From: CAYGLV01 sp964351025
GTDB lineage: Bacteria; Actinomycetota; Thermoleophilia; Gaiellales; Gaiellaceae
Length of the DNA: 26,127 bases
NCBI GenBank assembly: GCA_964351025.1
Contig: CAYGLV010000035.1
Span: 1 to 26,127 of the forward strand
Direction of reading: 5' to 3'
Numbering within the stretch: position 1 is the first letter of the stretch; every line of letters begins with the position of its first letter. Under the pieces are notes generated by a model. The model was not told where the DNA came from, ran no database searches, and saw only the letters and a list, made by a program, of their open reading frames with translations. This document shows positions 15,433-25,789 of the stretch, piece after piece. The position numbers were made by a program, and so were the translations under genes.

Positions 15433-16662
15433 ATGACGAGGCTCCGGACCGGTACCACGACGTTGATCCGGGACCTCAACCGTGCCGCCGTCCTCGACCT
15501 GATCGGGCGTGAGGGGCCGATCGCGCGCGCAGAGCTTGCCCGCCGGCTCGGCCTCAGCAAGCCGACCTTGACCGCGCTCGCCAAGGAGTTCCTCGATGAG
15601 GGCGTGGTCCAGATCGTCGAGCGGGGGCCGCCCCGCGGAGGGCGGCCCCCGATCCTTCTCGGGCTTGTCGCGGCGGCGGCGCACGCCGTCGGGATCAAGG
15701 TCGCCCCGGATCACGTCGTTGGTGTCAGGGCCGACCTCGAGGGAACCGTGCTCGACCGTTTCGAGGAGCGGTTCGACCCGCACGCGCCCGACGCCATCGA
15801 CGTGCTCGCCGAGCAGGTGCGGCCGTGGCTCCACAAGCCGCGGTCAGACCCCTCCACTCTGCTCGGCGTTGGCATCGGCCTCCCGGGAGTCGTCGACTCA
15901 CCACGCTCCGGAGTCGTCCGCTCCCCGATGCTTGGCTGGAACGACGTTCCGCTGGGTGCGACGCTCGCGAAGTGCCTCCAGGTGCCGGTCGTCGTCGAGA
16001 ACGACGTGAACACGCTCGCGGTCGCCGAGCGCCTCTACGGCCGAGGCCGGACGGTAGAGAACTTCCTGACCGTGACCATCGGCCGCGGCGTGGGTCTGGG
16101 CATCGTCGTCCGCGGGGACGTCTATCGCGGCATGGGGGGCGGAGCCGGCGAGTTCGGGCACGTCACGGTCGACCCCCTCGGGTCACGGTGCGACTGCGGC
16201 AAGCGCGGGTGCCTCGAGACATTCGTCGCCGACCCCGCGCTCGTCACGCGCGGCGTCAAAGAACGGCTCCTGCAACCCGGCCAGGACGTCGCCGCGCTGC
16301 GCGCCCTCGCCGACGCTGGCGACGAGCTCGCTCGAGCGATCTATGCGGACGCCGGCGCCCAACTCGGCCGGGCTGTCGCCGGGCTCGTCAACGTCCTCAG
16401 CCCGGAGCTCGTCATCGTTGCCGGCGAGGGAACCGCCGCCTGGCGGCATCTGCGCCGGCGCTTCGAGCGCACGCTGCGCAAGGAGATCATGGAGCCGCTC
16501 CGCAACGTCACCGTCCAAGTCGACCGTTGGGACGACGACAAATGGGCGCTGGGCGCCGCCGCGCTGGTCCTGCGGGCTCCGTTTGCACCTCCCCTTTATA
16601 CCGGTGCCGACGAGCTGATCCGCGAGCGCCTCGCGCGCGGCACGGACGTCGTCGCCGCGTAG
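15433..16662 (+). CDS. ROK-family transcriptional repressor (ROK1)
   Basis: A 409-residue DNA-binding ROK protein of the NagC/XylR/Mlc kind, expected to bind an operator until a sugar ligand releases it. The N-terminal winged helix-turn-helix spans about 17-75 (IRDLNRAAVLDLI, then ARAELARRLGLSKPTLTALAKEFLDEG). The sugar-binding ROK domain has VENDVNT, TIGRGVGLGIV, GEFGHV and the zinc motif CDCGKRGCLE. The kinase phosphate loop DxGxTK is absent (GIKVAPDHVV instead), so it is a regulator rather than an enzyme. The ATG directly follows the TAG of the GH31-GH15 gene with no gap, so the two are translated from one message and the repressor probably controls its own operon. It is closely similar to the ROK at 24554-25789. 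Confidence 0.92.
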   Translation: MTRLRTGTTTLIRDLNRAAVLDLIGREGPIARAELARRLGLSKPTLTALAKEFLDEGVVQIVERGPPRGGRPPILLGLVAAAAHAVGIKVAPDHVVGVRADLEGTVLDRFEERFDPHAPDAIDVLAEQVRPWLHKPRSDPSTLLGVGIGLPGVVDSPRSGVVRSPMLGWNDVPLGATLAKCLQVPVVVENDVNTLAVAERLYGRGRTVENFLTVTIGRGVGLGIVVRGDVYRGMGGGAGEFGHVTVDPLGSRCDCGKRGCLETFVADPALVTRGVKERLLQPGQDVAALRALADAGDELARAIYADAGAQLGRAVAGLVNVLSPELVIVAGEGTAAWRHLRRRFERTLRKEIMEPLRNVTVQVDRWDDDKWALGAAALVLRAPFAPPLYTGADELIRERLARGTDVVAA

Positions 16663-16911
16663 GAGGGATCAGAGACCGCGTGTCACGAGTCGCGCGACGC
16701 CGGCGAAGACGGCGGCGCGGCGGTGGCGCCAAGTGCGACCGCGTTCGTGGTGGCGCAAGTGCGACAGGGGTTGCAGCAAGCCGCCCCCACCCGCGCCTCG
16801 TCGCCGGATCCCGACGACCTGGCCACGCGGCCGTGCCAAGCGACTGCACGCGGAAACTGTAGTCCGTTCGCCGGCCGTCTCGGGCGTCGCCGGTTAGGGC
16901 CGGTCTTACGC
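16663..16911. other. Convergent intergenic gap with a short direct repeat
   Basis: Two converging transcription units end here. The motif GGTGGCGC(C)AAGTGCGAC occurs at 16722-16739 and again, lacking one C, at 16749-16765, a 27-base period. A weak hairpin (TGG, bulged C, CACG paired with CGTGCCA, 16820-16838) could help termination, but there is no T-run. I see no gene. Confidence 0.4.
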
Positions 16912-18053
<1,142 letters not shown>

Positions 18054-18054
<1 letters not shown>

Positions 18055-20288
18055 CAGTCGGCCCTCCCGTCGGCGATGAAGAGAGGATGGAGCACGCCAG
18101 CCGCCGCCGCGCGAACGTACACCGGAATCACGTCGAGCGGCACGTCCCGCACGAGGATCGTTCCGCCCGCGACCGGCTCGCCGGTCCACGCGTCGACCCA
18201 GTCGCCGGCCGGGAGGTAGACCTTCCACCGCGCGGCGCCCGGCTGCGTCACGGGCGCGACGAGGAGGTCGGCGCCGAAGAGATATTGGTGCGGGTAGTCC
18301 CAGCCGCGCGGGTCGCCGTCCTCGAAGAAGAGCGCGCGCATGAGCGGCACGCGACCCTCCACCGCGAGGCGGGCCTGCTCGCAGATGTACGGGAGGAGCC
18401 GCTCGCGGAGCCGCGCGTAGCTGCGGAACACGTCGAGGACGCGGGGCTCACCCGAACGCTCGGCGATGTTCCACGGGGTGCGGTCGCCGGAGGGCGCGCG
18501 GTGGTGGTTGAACTCGGAGTGGTATTGCATGATCGGGCATAAGCACGCCATCGCGGCGCCGCGGAGGTAGAGCTCGGCGGTCGGGACCGGGCCCGAGAAG
18601 CCGCCGATGTCCCAGCTCCAGAAGAAGACGCCGGAGGCTCCGGCCGTGAGGCCGGCCGTGATCGACGCGCGGAACGCCTTCCAGGTGGAGCCCTCGTCGC
18701 CGGCCCAGTGGCACGGGTAGGCCCACGCGCCCGTAAAGCCTGCGCGGCTGAAGGTGACGGGGTCGCGTCCAAGGCGGGCGAGGAGCTCGTGGTACGTCTC
18801 CGCATAGAGCACCGGGTAGCGATTGTTCGTCTCGGCGCCGGTCGTCCCGTCGGCGTACTGGAGCTCGTCGCCCCATGCGTGCTCGCCGCCGTCGGTCTTG
18901 AAGCCGTCGACGCCCAGCTCCTCGACGAGGTACCGCCGCTTCTCCCGCCACCACGCGCGCGCCGCGGGGTTCGTGAAGTCGGGCATGAGCGCGCTCGGGA
19001 ACCACCAGCCGCGGTTCCGGTAGGGGCGACCGTCAGCCTCGCGCACGACGTAGCCCCGTTCGATCGCGACGTCGCGGTCCGCGCGTGCCTGCCCCTGCGG
19101 CGCGGGCCGTGCCTTGAGCAGCGGGATCTGCCAGAGCAGCAGCTTGATCCCACGGCGATGGAGCTCGTCGACCATCCCCTTCGGGTCGGGCCAGGCGCCG
19201 TCCGCGGGAAACTCGAAGTCGGCCAGCCGGTGCGGGGCGCCGTCCTCGTGCACCTCGTAGCGCGCGTCGCGGAAGGAGACGAACGTGGACTCGTCGCTCC
19301 AGGCCTCGATCACGAGCACGCCAACCGGGATCCCCTCCTGCTCGCCCCGCTCCACCTCGGCCAGCACGCGCGCCTGCGTGTTCCACTCGTTCGCGCTCAT
19401 CCACGGCCGGAAGACCCAGTCCGGCGGCAAGACGGGCGCAGCCGTCCCGTCGAGAAACGCGCGGAGCACCTCGGCCGGCGAGCCGGCGAAGAGCCGAAGG
19501 TCGCACACGGGACGCGCTGGATCGAGTGCCGCCTCCACCCAGAGCCGGTCGGGCTCCGACTTCCCGACGTCGAACCAGACGCGGCGCGAGGTGGCGACGT
19601 GGAAGCCCCAGCCGTCGCCGCCGCAGACGATCGCGAACGGCACCGGCATGTAGGTGCGGACTCCCTGCTGCTTGTACTGCTCGAAGACGACGCTGTCGAG
19701 CTCGACGCCGCGCTGGTCGAGCGCGTTGAAGCGCTCTCCGAAGCCGACGACGCGCTCGCCGGGCTCCAAGCGCAGCGCGAAGCGGACCCGCTGCGGCCCG
19801 TCATCGCCGATGAGCCACTCGACGCTGCCCGGCTCGAGCCGCCGCGCCGCTTGGACACCGACCTCCGCGACGGCGAGCTCGCCGGCCGACTCGCGTTGCC
19901 AGCGCGCGACCCCGAAGTCGAACCACCGCGTCCGCCGGCCGTCGGCGAGGAAGCGATAGCGGACGCGCCCCTTGGCGGGAGCCTCGACGACGGCCGCCCA
20001 CGCCAGCCGATCCGAGCGCCGCCCCGCACCCGTGGCGACCGCGGCAAGATGACCGTCGCCCGCGCCGAGCGACGCCGACGCGTCCTCGGCCACGGCTGGG
20101 CCCTGAGCCGTCGCGTCGACGACGGCCGAGCGGCCGTCCGCCTCGAGCTCCACGCGCATCGACTCGACGCCCGGCGCCGTCGTCGCGCGCAACTCCACAC
20201 GCTCGCCCGCGAGTGGCTGGATCGGCACTCGCTGGTCGGGCTCCACCAGGTACGCGTGACCACGCCCGGCGGGTCGGTGCCGAATCAA
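18054..20288 (-). CDS. Cytoplasmic GH31 alpha-glucosidase / isomaltosyl-saccharide hydrolase
   Basis: A 744-residue GH31 enzyme without a signal peptide, expected to act on imported oligosaccharide. The nucleophile is D466 (FKTDGGEHAWGD) and the acid/base is D531 (HWAGDEGSTW). Flanking barrel motifs IEAWSDESTF, GIKLLLWQIP and FFWSWDIGGFSG closely match the secreted GH31, so the two are paralogues. The start chosen is TTG 20288, which overlaps the GH15 stop as TTGA and leaves an N-terminus (IRHRPAGRGHAYLVEPDQR) alignable to the secreted enzyme; GTG 20246 is the alternative. The longer open frame upstream is only GH15 in another phase. A GH31 next to a single-domain GH15 recalls the Kribbella pair that degrades cyclobis-(1-6)-alpha-nigerosyl via isomaltose (recalled, not checked). 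Alpha-xylosidase or general alpha-glucosidase activity remains possible. Confidence 0.9.
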
Positions 20289-21418
20289 GCGTCGGCCTCG
20301 GTCATGCCGAGCTCCGACGCAAGGGTGAGGAACATCGCGTGCGACCAAAGCAGCGGCGAGGCGATCGGGCCCCAGCGCTGCCGCCAGCCGTCGTAGGCGT
20401 CCGGCACGAGCAGGTGGTCGCCCACCTGCTCCGGCAGGTTAGCCTCCGCGTCCGCCTGCTCGGCGATCCAGGTGAGGCGGGTGAATGCGTCCTCGCGGCG
20501 GCCGACCCTCGCGTAGTACCACCCGAGCAGCGCGGCCAGCAGCAGCCACTCCCCGCCGCCGTAGTACGAGTCGTGAGGATGCCGGTAGACGCCGCCACGG
20601 GAGAGCCGAAGCTCGATCACAGCGGCGGTGGCGACCGCCCGCGGATCGTCGGGCTCCACGACGCCGAACGGTACGGCGCACGCGACGAGACTCGCGTCGA
20701 GGCCGTCGCCGTCGAGCCACTTCGCGAAGCGGCCCTCGTACACGCCGCGCGAGAGGATCGCGTCGCGGATGTCCGCCGCCGCGCGTGACGCCTTCTCGCG
20801 TGTCGCAAGCGGCAGAATCTCCCAGCCCGAGGCCGCGTCCAAGCCCGCGTGTAGAGCGGCGAGGGTCGAGGTGTGCTGGTGGCCCATGTTTTCCTCCCAC
20901 CAGTCGTAGCTGGGTTCCGCCCAGAACGCGGCCAGGTAGCGGGCGCAGAGGTCGATGCCGGCCGCGTACGGCGCGAGCGAGCCGCCGTGGCGCGACGCGT
21001 GCGCGCCGAGCGCCCACAGCCAGGTGCCGTAGCCGTCGAGCTGGAAGGTCCACCACTCCTCGGGCGCCTCCTCGCCATCGATGGTGTACCGGCAGTGGAG
21101 CATGTCGGCGACATCGACCGGCTTTCCAGCCTCCGACATCGCGACGTGCGACTCAATGAGGCCGGTGCGCGCGACGAGAACGTCGGTGCACCACGTGAAG
21201 AACCGCTCGGCGCTGTCGCTGCGCCCGACGCGGCTCATGGCGTCGGCGATGAACGCGCCATCGCGGAACCACGAGTACCGGTAGACCGGGAAGTTGGGGG
21301 AGGCCAGGTAGGCGCCGCTAGGTGCCTGCCCGGCCTGGATCACCTCGGTGCTCCGGCGGCAGAGCCGCGCGAGGTCGTGCGAGGCGGGCGTCGCCTGCTG
21401 GGGGGATTGTTCGCTCAT
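20285..21418 (-). CDS. Cytoplasmic single-domain GH15 glucohydrolase (isomaltose glucohydrolase-like)
   Basis: An inverting exo-glucosidase that would release beta-glucose from imported oligosaccharide. It has 377 residues and consists of the (alpha/alpha)6 barrel alone, lacking the N-terminal beta-sandwich domain usual in bacterial glucoamylases. Motifs: YRYSWFRDGAF (45-55), LDGYGTWLWAL (128-137), the putative general acid E175 in YDWWEENMG, and the putative base E330 in LPEQV. No signal peptide is present. Size and Glu spacing (155) resemble the Kribbella isomaltose glucohydrolase as I remember it. The ATG at 21418 has no Shine-Dalgarno sequence and lies only 8 bases beyond a 14-bp hairpin that could block it. 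Its stop overlaps the GH31 start. Other alpha-1,6- or alpha-1,4-glucosidase roles are possible. Confidence 0.88.
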   Translation of the reverse strand: MSEQSPQQATPASHDLARLCRRSTEVIQAGQAPSGAYLASPNFPVYRYSWFRDGAFIADAMSRVGRSDSAERFFTWCTDVLVARTGLIESHVAMSEAGKPVDVADMLHCRYTIDGEEAPEEWWTFQLDGYGTWLWALGAHASRHGGSLAPYAAGIDLCARYLAAFWAEPSYDWWEENMGHQHTSTLAALHAGLDAASGWEILPLATREKASRAAADIRDAILSRGVYEGRFAKWLDGDGLDASLVACAVPFGVVEPDDPRAVATAAVIELRLSRGGVYRHPHDSYYGGGEWLLLAALLGWYYARVGRREDAFTRLTWIAEQADAEANLPEQVGDHLLVPDAYDGWRQRWGPIASPLLWSHAMFLTLASELGMTEADA

Positions 21419-21426
21419 GAGTTCGG

Positions 21427-21461
21427 AGAGCGGCGCGCGGGGTCCGTCCGCGCGCCGCTCT
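21427..21461 (-). promoter_or_regulatory. 14-bp hairpin between the solute-binding-protein gene and GH15
   Basis: On the minus strand AGAGCGGCGCGCGG pairs perfectly with CCGCGCGCCGCTCT around a 7-base loop. It begins 18 bases after the solute-binding-protein stop and ends 8 bases before the GH15 ATG. There is no T-run, so it is less a full terminator than a 3' end stabiliser, a partial attenuator or a block on GH15 translation. This would give much more binding protein than enzyme, as in mal operons. Confidence 0.7.
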
Positions 21462-21479
21462 GTCGTTCGTCTCCGGTGC

Positions 21480-22745
21480 CTACTCGCCCTTCAGGAGCGT
21501 GTTGACCTCGGCGGCCGCCTTGTTCAGCGCCTCGGCTGCTGACACCTGCCCGGCGGCTGCCCGCTCGAGCCACTTGCCGACGGTGTCCTGAAGCTGCTGC
21601 TGCTGCTTGATGACCGGTGGAGTGATGATGTTGTCCAGCGCCCGGAACACCTGCTCGCGCGACGCCGGCGGCGTCTGCCTGAGGTAGAGCGCGAAGAGCT
21701 TCTTGTTCGTCACCGCCGGCAGCTCCCAGCTGTTGCCGACGCGGATCTTGACGGCCTTCGGGTTCGACGTGAAGTACCGAAGCCACGTCCACACCTCGCG
21801 CGGGTGCTTCGTCTTCGCCGAGCCGACGACCGAGTTGGCGAAGAAGTGGTGCGCCTTCTTGGCGTTGCCGGGCTCGACGATCACGTCCCACTCGAAGGGA
21901 GCATCCTTGAGGCCCGTGAACTGCCAGATGCCGTTGTGCCACATGGCGAGCTTCCCGGCCTTGAACATCGCCCCGTCGTCGAGGCCGCCCATCTGCTCCG
22001 TCGTCGGCATGACACCCTCGGGGCTCGTCTTCGTCAGCAGCCAGTTGAGGGCCGCGATGCCCTTCTCGCTGTTGAAGGTCGCCTTCGTCTTCGTCGCGTT
22101 GAAGAACGTCCCGCCGTTCTGGGCGAGCACCTTGTAGAACTCCCAGAACTGCACCGGCTGGAAGTCGCCGAAGACGCCACCGCCGGTGAGCCTCTTCGCC
22201 GCGGCGAGCTCGTCGGCCCACTTCCATGTCGCCTGCGGGAAGGCGACACCGGCCTTGCGGAAGAGATCCTTGTTGTAGAAGAGAAGGACGACCGAGAACG
22301 TCTCGGGCAGCCCGTACTGCGTCCCCTTCAGCTGGAAGGCCTCGTAGGCCCGCGGGTAGTAGACGCCCGCGTTGAAGAACCGGTCGGTCTTCGCGATCTT
22401 GCTGAGATCGAGCAGCTTGCCGGAGCTTGCGTAGGTGACGAAGTTCTCGTAGTTCAGCTCGAACGTGTCGGGTGCCTGGCCGCTCGCGATCTGCGTCTGC
22501 AACTTCGTCCAGTAGTCGTTGTACGAGGCCGTCTGGACCTTGATCTTGATGGTCGGGTACTTCTTCTCGAAGCCGGCGATGATGTTGTTGAGGTCCTTCA
22601 GGTGGTCCGGCGCTGCCGAGAAGGTGAAGTACGTCAGCGTGGTGGTCTTCGCCGTCTTCGCGCCGCCCAGCGTGAAGCCGGTGACCGCGGCGAGGAGCGC
22701 TACCACGAGCGCCGCCGCCGCTCCTTTTCCGAGTGTTACGCGCAT
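21480..22745 (-). CDS. Extracellular sugar-binding protein of ABC importer (CUT1, family 1)
   Basis: The substrate-capture component of the importer, 421 residues. After a basic start (MRVTLGKG), a hydrophobic segment at about 9-27 (AAAALVVALLAAVTGFTLG) serves as signal peptide or anchor. There is no Cys, hence no lipobox. The mature part has the family pattern: LTYFTFSAAPDHLKDLNNIIAGFEKKYP, QIASGQAPDTFELNYENFVTYASSGKLLDLS, YGLPETFSVVLLFYNKDLFRKAGV, a FKAGKLAMWHNGIWQ segment and a Gln-rich stretch (KQQQQLQ) near the C-terminus. The ATG at 22745 is preceded by GAAGGGAA at 9 bases; the longer frame upstream is a shadow of the permease gene. A 98-base gap separates it from the permease, so extra regulation or an internal promoter is possible. 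The ligand is inferred as an alpha-gluco-oligosaccharide from context. Confidence 0.92.
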   Translation of the reverse strand: MRVTLGKGAAAALVVALLAAVTGFTLGGAKTAKTTTLTYFTFSAAPDHLKDLNNIIAGFEKKYPTIKIKVQTASYNDYWTKLQTQIASGQAPDTFELNYENFVTYASSGKLLDLSKIAKTDRFFNAGVYYPRAYEAFQLKGTQYGLPETFSVVLLFYNKDLFRKAGVAFPQATWKWADELAAAKRLTGGGVFGDFQPVQFWEFYKVLAQNGGTFFNATKTKATFNSEKGIAALNWLLTKTSPEGVMPTTEQMGGLDDGAMFKAGKLAMWHNGIWQFTGLKDAPFEWDVIVEPGNAKKAHHFFANSVVGSAKTKHPREVWTWLRYFTSNPKAVKIRVGNSWELPAVTNKKLFALYLRQTPPASREQVFRALDNIITPPVIKQQQQLQDTVGKWLERAAAGQVSAAEALNKAAAEVNTLLKGE

Positions 22746-22843
22746 TGATGCGTTCCCTTCTTCCTTCGGATGACATGACCACGAGTGCTGCGACGGCTCT
22801 ACCGCTCCCGCGCGCCCCCTTTCTCTCCGCGACAGGCCACGGG

Positions 22844-23680
22844 TCAGCCCTTGATCCCGGAGAAGGCGAAGCCGCGCACGATCTGCTTCTGCGCGGCCAG
22901 GTAGACGAGGAGGATCGGGACGACGCTGATCGTCGTCGCCGCCATGACAAGGTTCCACTGCGTCGTGTACTGGCCGTGCAGGTTCGCGAGCCCGAGCGGG
23001 AGCGTCATCAGCTCCTGCGAGTTCACGATCACGAGCGGCCACAGGAAGCTGTTCCAGCTCGCCATGAAGGCGAGCAGCCCGAACGTCGCGAGCGCCGGCC
23101 GCGCGAGCGGCAGCACGATCCGCGTGAAGACGGTCCAGTGCCCGAAGCCGTCGACGAACGCGGCCTCCTCGAGCTCCTTCGGCAGGCTGAGGAACGCTTG
23201 GCGGAGCAGGAACGTGCCGAAGGCGGAGGCGATCGTCGGGAGGACGAGCCCCGCGTACGAGTCCACGGCCCCGAGGTACTTCATCTCGATGAAGAGCGGC
23301 ACGATCGTGACCTGGAAGGGCACCATCAGCGTCGTCAGGTAGAGGACGAAGAGCGCGTCGCGTCCGCGAAAGCGAAGGCGGGCGAAGGCATAGGCGCCCA
23401 TCGCGGCGGTCGCGAGCTGAAGCAGCGTCGAGGCGATCGCGACGCCGAAGCTGTTGGCGACGAAGCGCCAGATCGGCATGAGCTCGGCGAGCCGCGAGTA
23501 GTTCTCGTCCTCCACAGGAGATGGCACCAGCCGCGGCGGCGTCCGGAAGAGCGAGAAGTCGTCGGTGAGCGAGGTGCTCACCATCCACAGGAACGGGAAC
23601 AGCATCACGCCCGCCCCGGCGAGCAGCACCAGGTAGAGCGCCGCGCGACCCAGGCGCGCACGCGCGAGACGCTCACGCAT
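22844..23680 (-). CDS. Sugar ABC transporter permease (MalG type)
   Basis: One of the two membrane subunits of the CUT1 importer, 278 residues. Six hydrophobic segments are visible, beginning with ALYLVLLAGAGVMLFPFLWMV after a short basic N-terminus. The EAA loop that contacts the ATPase reads EEAAFVDGFGHWTVFTRIVLPLARP, fitting the EAA---G---------I-LP pattern. The C-terminal QKQIVRGFAFSGIKG is typical of MalG-type subunits. The ATG at 23680 overlaps the end of the other permease by 8 bases (ATGCGTGA), implying coupled translation and equal amounts of the two subunits. Confidence 0.94.
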   Translation of the reverse strand: MRERLARARLGRAALYLVLLAGAGVMLFPFLWMVSTSLTDDFSLFRTPPRLVPSPVEDENYSRLAELMPIWRFVANSFGVAIASTLLQLATAAMGAYAFARLRFRGRDALFVLYLTTLMVPFQVTIVPLFIEMKYLGAVDSYAGLVLPTIASAFGTFLLRQAFLSLPKELEEAAFVDGFGHWTVFTRIVLPLARPALATFGLLAFMASWNSFLWPLVIVNSQELMTLPLGLANLHGQYTTQWNLVMAATTISVVPILLVYLAAQKQIVRGFAFSGIKG

Positions 23681-24554
23681 AGTTGACCCACCTCCGCTGG
23701 AGCCGGAGCTGCACGAGCGTGATCGCGAGGATGACGGCGAAGAGCACCCAGCTCATCGCCGCCGCGTACCCCATGCGGCCGAAGCTGAAGGCGTTCTTGA
23801 CGACCTGCTCCATCACGACGGTCGTCGCGTCGGCCGGCCCGCCGCCGGTCATCACCCACACCTGGTCGAAGACCTGGAAGTTGTTGATCAAGCTGATGAC
23901 GACCACGAAGAAGATGGCCGGCGTCAGCAAGGGCAGCGTCACGTGGCGGAAGCGGCCCCAGCGGCCCTGCCCGTCGAGCGCCGCAGCCTCGTAGTACTCC
24001 TCCGGAATCGCCTGCAGCCCCGCGAGGAGGATCACCATGACGAACCCGACGTCCTTCCACGCCGACGCCAGCACGATCGACGGCATCGCCCAGTGCGGGT
24101 CAACCCACCAGCCGGGGCCGTCGATGCCGACGAGGCCGAGCGACCAGTTCACGAGCCCGGTGCCGGGATTGAGGAGCCACTTCCAGATCAGCGCGACCAC
24201 GACCCAGCTCGTCACGACGGGCAGGAAGTAGACGGTGCGGAAGAACCCGAGGCCGCGCAGCCGCTGGTTCAGCGCTAGCGCGACCCCGAGCCCCCCCACG
24301 AGCACGAGCGGGAGGTAGCCGGCGATGAACGCGAGCGTGTGGAGGAAGGCCCGCCGGAAGTCTTCGTCCTCGAGCAGCGCGCGGTAGTTCGCGGCGCCGA
24401 CCCACTTCGCGGGCGTGAGGAGGTCCCAACTCAGGAGGCTGATGCCGGCCGAGGCGGCCATCGGGCCAACCATGAACAGCAGCAGCGGAACGAGGCTGGG
24501 CGCGATGAACACGAGGGCGATGAGCCCGGTACGCCAGCCGCGCTGCCCGGCCAC
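23673..24554 (-). CDS. Sugar ABC transporter permease (MalF type)
   Basis: The partner membrane subunit, 293 residues, with about six transmembrane segments, the first at GLIALVFIAPSLVPLLLFMV. The cytoplasmic EAA loop is EEYYEAAALDGQGRWGRFRHVTLPLLTP. Other CUT1 MalF-type landmarks are RTVYFLPVVTSWVVVALIWKWLLNP and NNFQVFDQVWVMTGGGP. The GTG start at 24554 shares one base with the TAG of the ROK gene (TAGTG), and the longer frame upstream is ROK in another phase. Gene order ROK, MalF-type, MalG-type and tight overlaps indicate a single operon. Confidence 0.94.
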   Translation of the reverse strand: MAGQRGWRTGLIALVFIAPSLVPLLLFMVGPMAASAGISLLSWDLLTPAKWVGAANYRALLEDEDFRRAFLHTLAFIAGYLPLVLVGGLGVALALNQRLRGLGFFRTVYFLPVVTSWVVVALIWKWLLNPGTGLVNWSLGLVGIDGPGWWVDPHWAMPSIVLASAWKDVGFVMVILLAGLQAIPEEYYEAAALDGQGRWGRFRHVTLPLLTPAIFFVVVISLINNFQVFDQVWVMTGGGPADATTVVMEQVVKNAFSFGRMGYAAAMSWVLFAVILAITLVQLRLQRRWVNYA

Positions 24555-25789
24555 TACGCGACCACGCTCTCGGCGCGCCCGGGCCCGTTCAGGCGCGCGC
24601 GGACGAGCTCGTCGGGACGGGAGTCGTGCAGCGCGGGCGCGAAGGTCGGGCGCAGAACGAGCGAGGCCGCGCCGCGCGCCCACTTCGCGTCGTCCCAGGG
24701 GTCGAGCTCGAGCTGGACGCCGCGCAGCGGCGGGAACAGCCCGGAGCGGAAGCTCTCCTCGACCGGACCGGCGAGGTGCGCCCAGCCGAGCATCCCTTCG
24801 CCCGACAGGAGTACGAGCTCGGGCGCCAGGACGTTGACGAGATCGGCCAGGGCCCGGCCGAGAGCGCGGCCCGCGTCGGCGTAGAGGCCGAGCGCGTCGG
24901 TCTGGCCGGCGTCGGCGAGCTCGCGCAGGGCCTCGATGCCCTCCTCGGGGCCGATCAGTCCGGCGCCGCACGCCCTGCGCACGAGCGCCGGATCGGCCGC
25001 GACCGTCTCCAGGCAGCCGCGCTTGCCGCACGTGCAGACGTCGCCGCCGTCCGCGGCGGTGACGTGGCCGAACTCGCCGGCGCCGCCGCCGTGGCCGCGG
25101 TAGACGTTGCCGTCGATCACGATCCCGAGGCCCACGCCGCGTCCGATCGTGACCGTGAGGAAGCACTCGACGTCCCGGCCGCGGCCGTACAGCCGCTCGG
25201 CGACGGCGAGCGTGTTCACGTCGTTGTCGGCGAGGACGGGGACGCCCAGGCGCCGCCCGAGCAGATCCGTCGCGGGCAGGTCGCGCCAGCCCAGCATCGG
25301 CGAGTCGACGTGGCCGTCCATGCCCACGACACCGGGCACGCCGAGCCCCACTCCGAGCAACGAGTCGGCCGGCTCCTCCTCCACGAGCGGTGCGAGCAGT
25401 TCGCCCAGGCGCTCGACAGCGTCCGGCGCAGCGGCGTCGAAGACATAGTCGTGCCGCTCCAGCACCTCGGCGTCGAGGTCGACCCGCACCACCGTGACAT
25501 GGTCGGCCGCGATCTTCACGCCGAGCGCGTGCGCGGCCCCGCCGACGATCTCCAACAGAAGGCGCGGGCGGCCGCCGCTGGAGGGAGCGCGGTCGGCCAC
25601 CCGGATGAGCCCTCCCTCGAGCAACCGGCGCGTCACTGCGGTGACGGTCGCCGGGCTCAGGTTGAGCCGGCGCGCGATCTCCGCGCGCGCGGTACGTGGC
25701 TGGGCTGCGATCAGCCGGAGCACCGCCGCCTGATTCAGATCGCGGATGCTGGCGGGAGAAGCTGGCCGGTGAGAACTTGTTTCACGCAC
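24554..25789 (-). CDS. ROK-family transcriptional repressor (ROK2), first gene of the uptake operon
   Basis: A 411-residue sugar-responsive repressor. The winged helix-turn-helix covers about 17-75 (IRDLNQAAVLRLI, ARAEIARRLNLSPATVTAVTRRLLEGG), followed by the ROK domain with LADNDVNTLAVAERLYGRG, TIGRGVGLGIV, GEFGHV and the zinc motif CTCGKRGCLE. The kinase phosphate loop is degenerate (GVKIAADHVT), so catalysis is unlikely. Start GTG 25789 leaves 16 residues before IRDLN, comparable to 12 in its paralogue ROK1. It lies inside a 26-bp palindrome and has no Shine-Dalgarno sequence, suggesting an almost leaderless message. It is very similar to ROK1 over LTVTIGRGVGLGIV and the zinc region. It probably represses its own operon. 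Confidence 0.92.
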   Translation of the reverse strand: MRETSSHRPASPASIRDLNQAAVLRLIAAQPRTARAEIARRLNLSPATVTAVTRRLLEGGLIRVADRAPSSGGRPRLLLEIVGGAAHALGVKIAADHVTVVRVDLDAEVLERHDYVFDAAAPDAVERLGELLAPLVEEEPADSLLGVGLGVPGVVGMDGHVDSPMLGWRDLPATDLLGRRLGVPVLADNDVNTLAVAERLYGRGRDVECFLTVTIGRGVGLGIVIDGNVYRGHGGGAGEFGHVTAADGGDVCTCGKRGCLETVAADPALVRRACGAGLIGPEEGIEALRELADAGQTDALGLYADAGRALGRALADLVNVLAPELVLLSGEGMLGWAHLAGPVEESFRSGLFPPLRGVQLELDPWDDAKWARGAASLVLRPTFAPALHDSRPDELVRARLNGPGRAESVVA

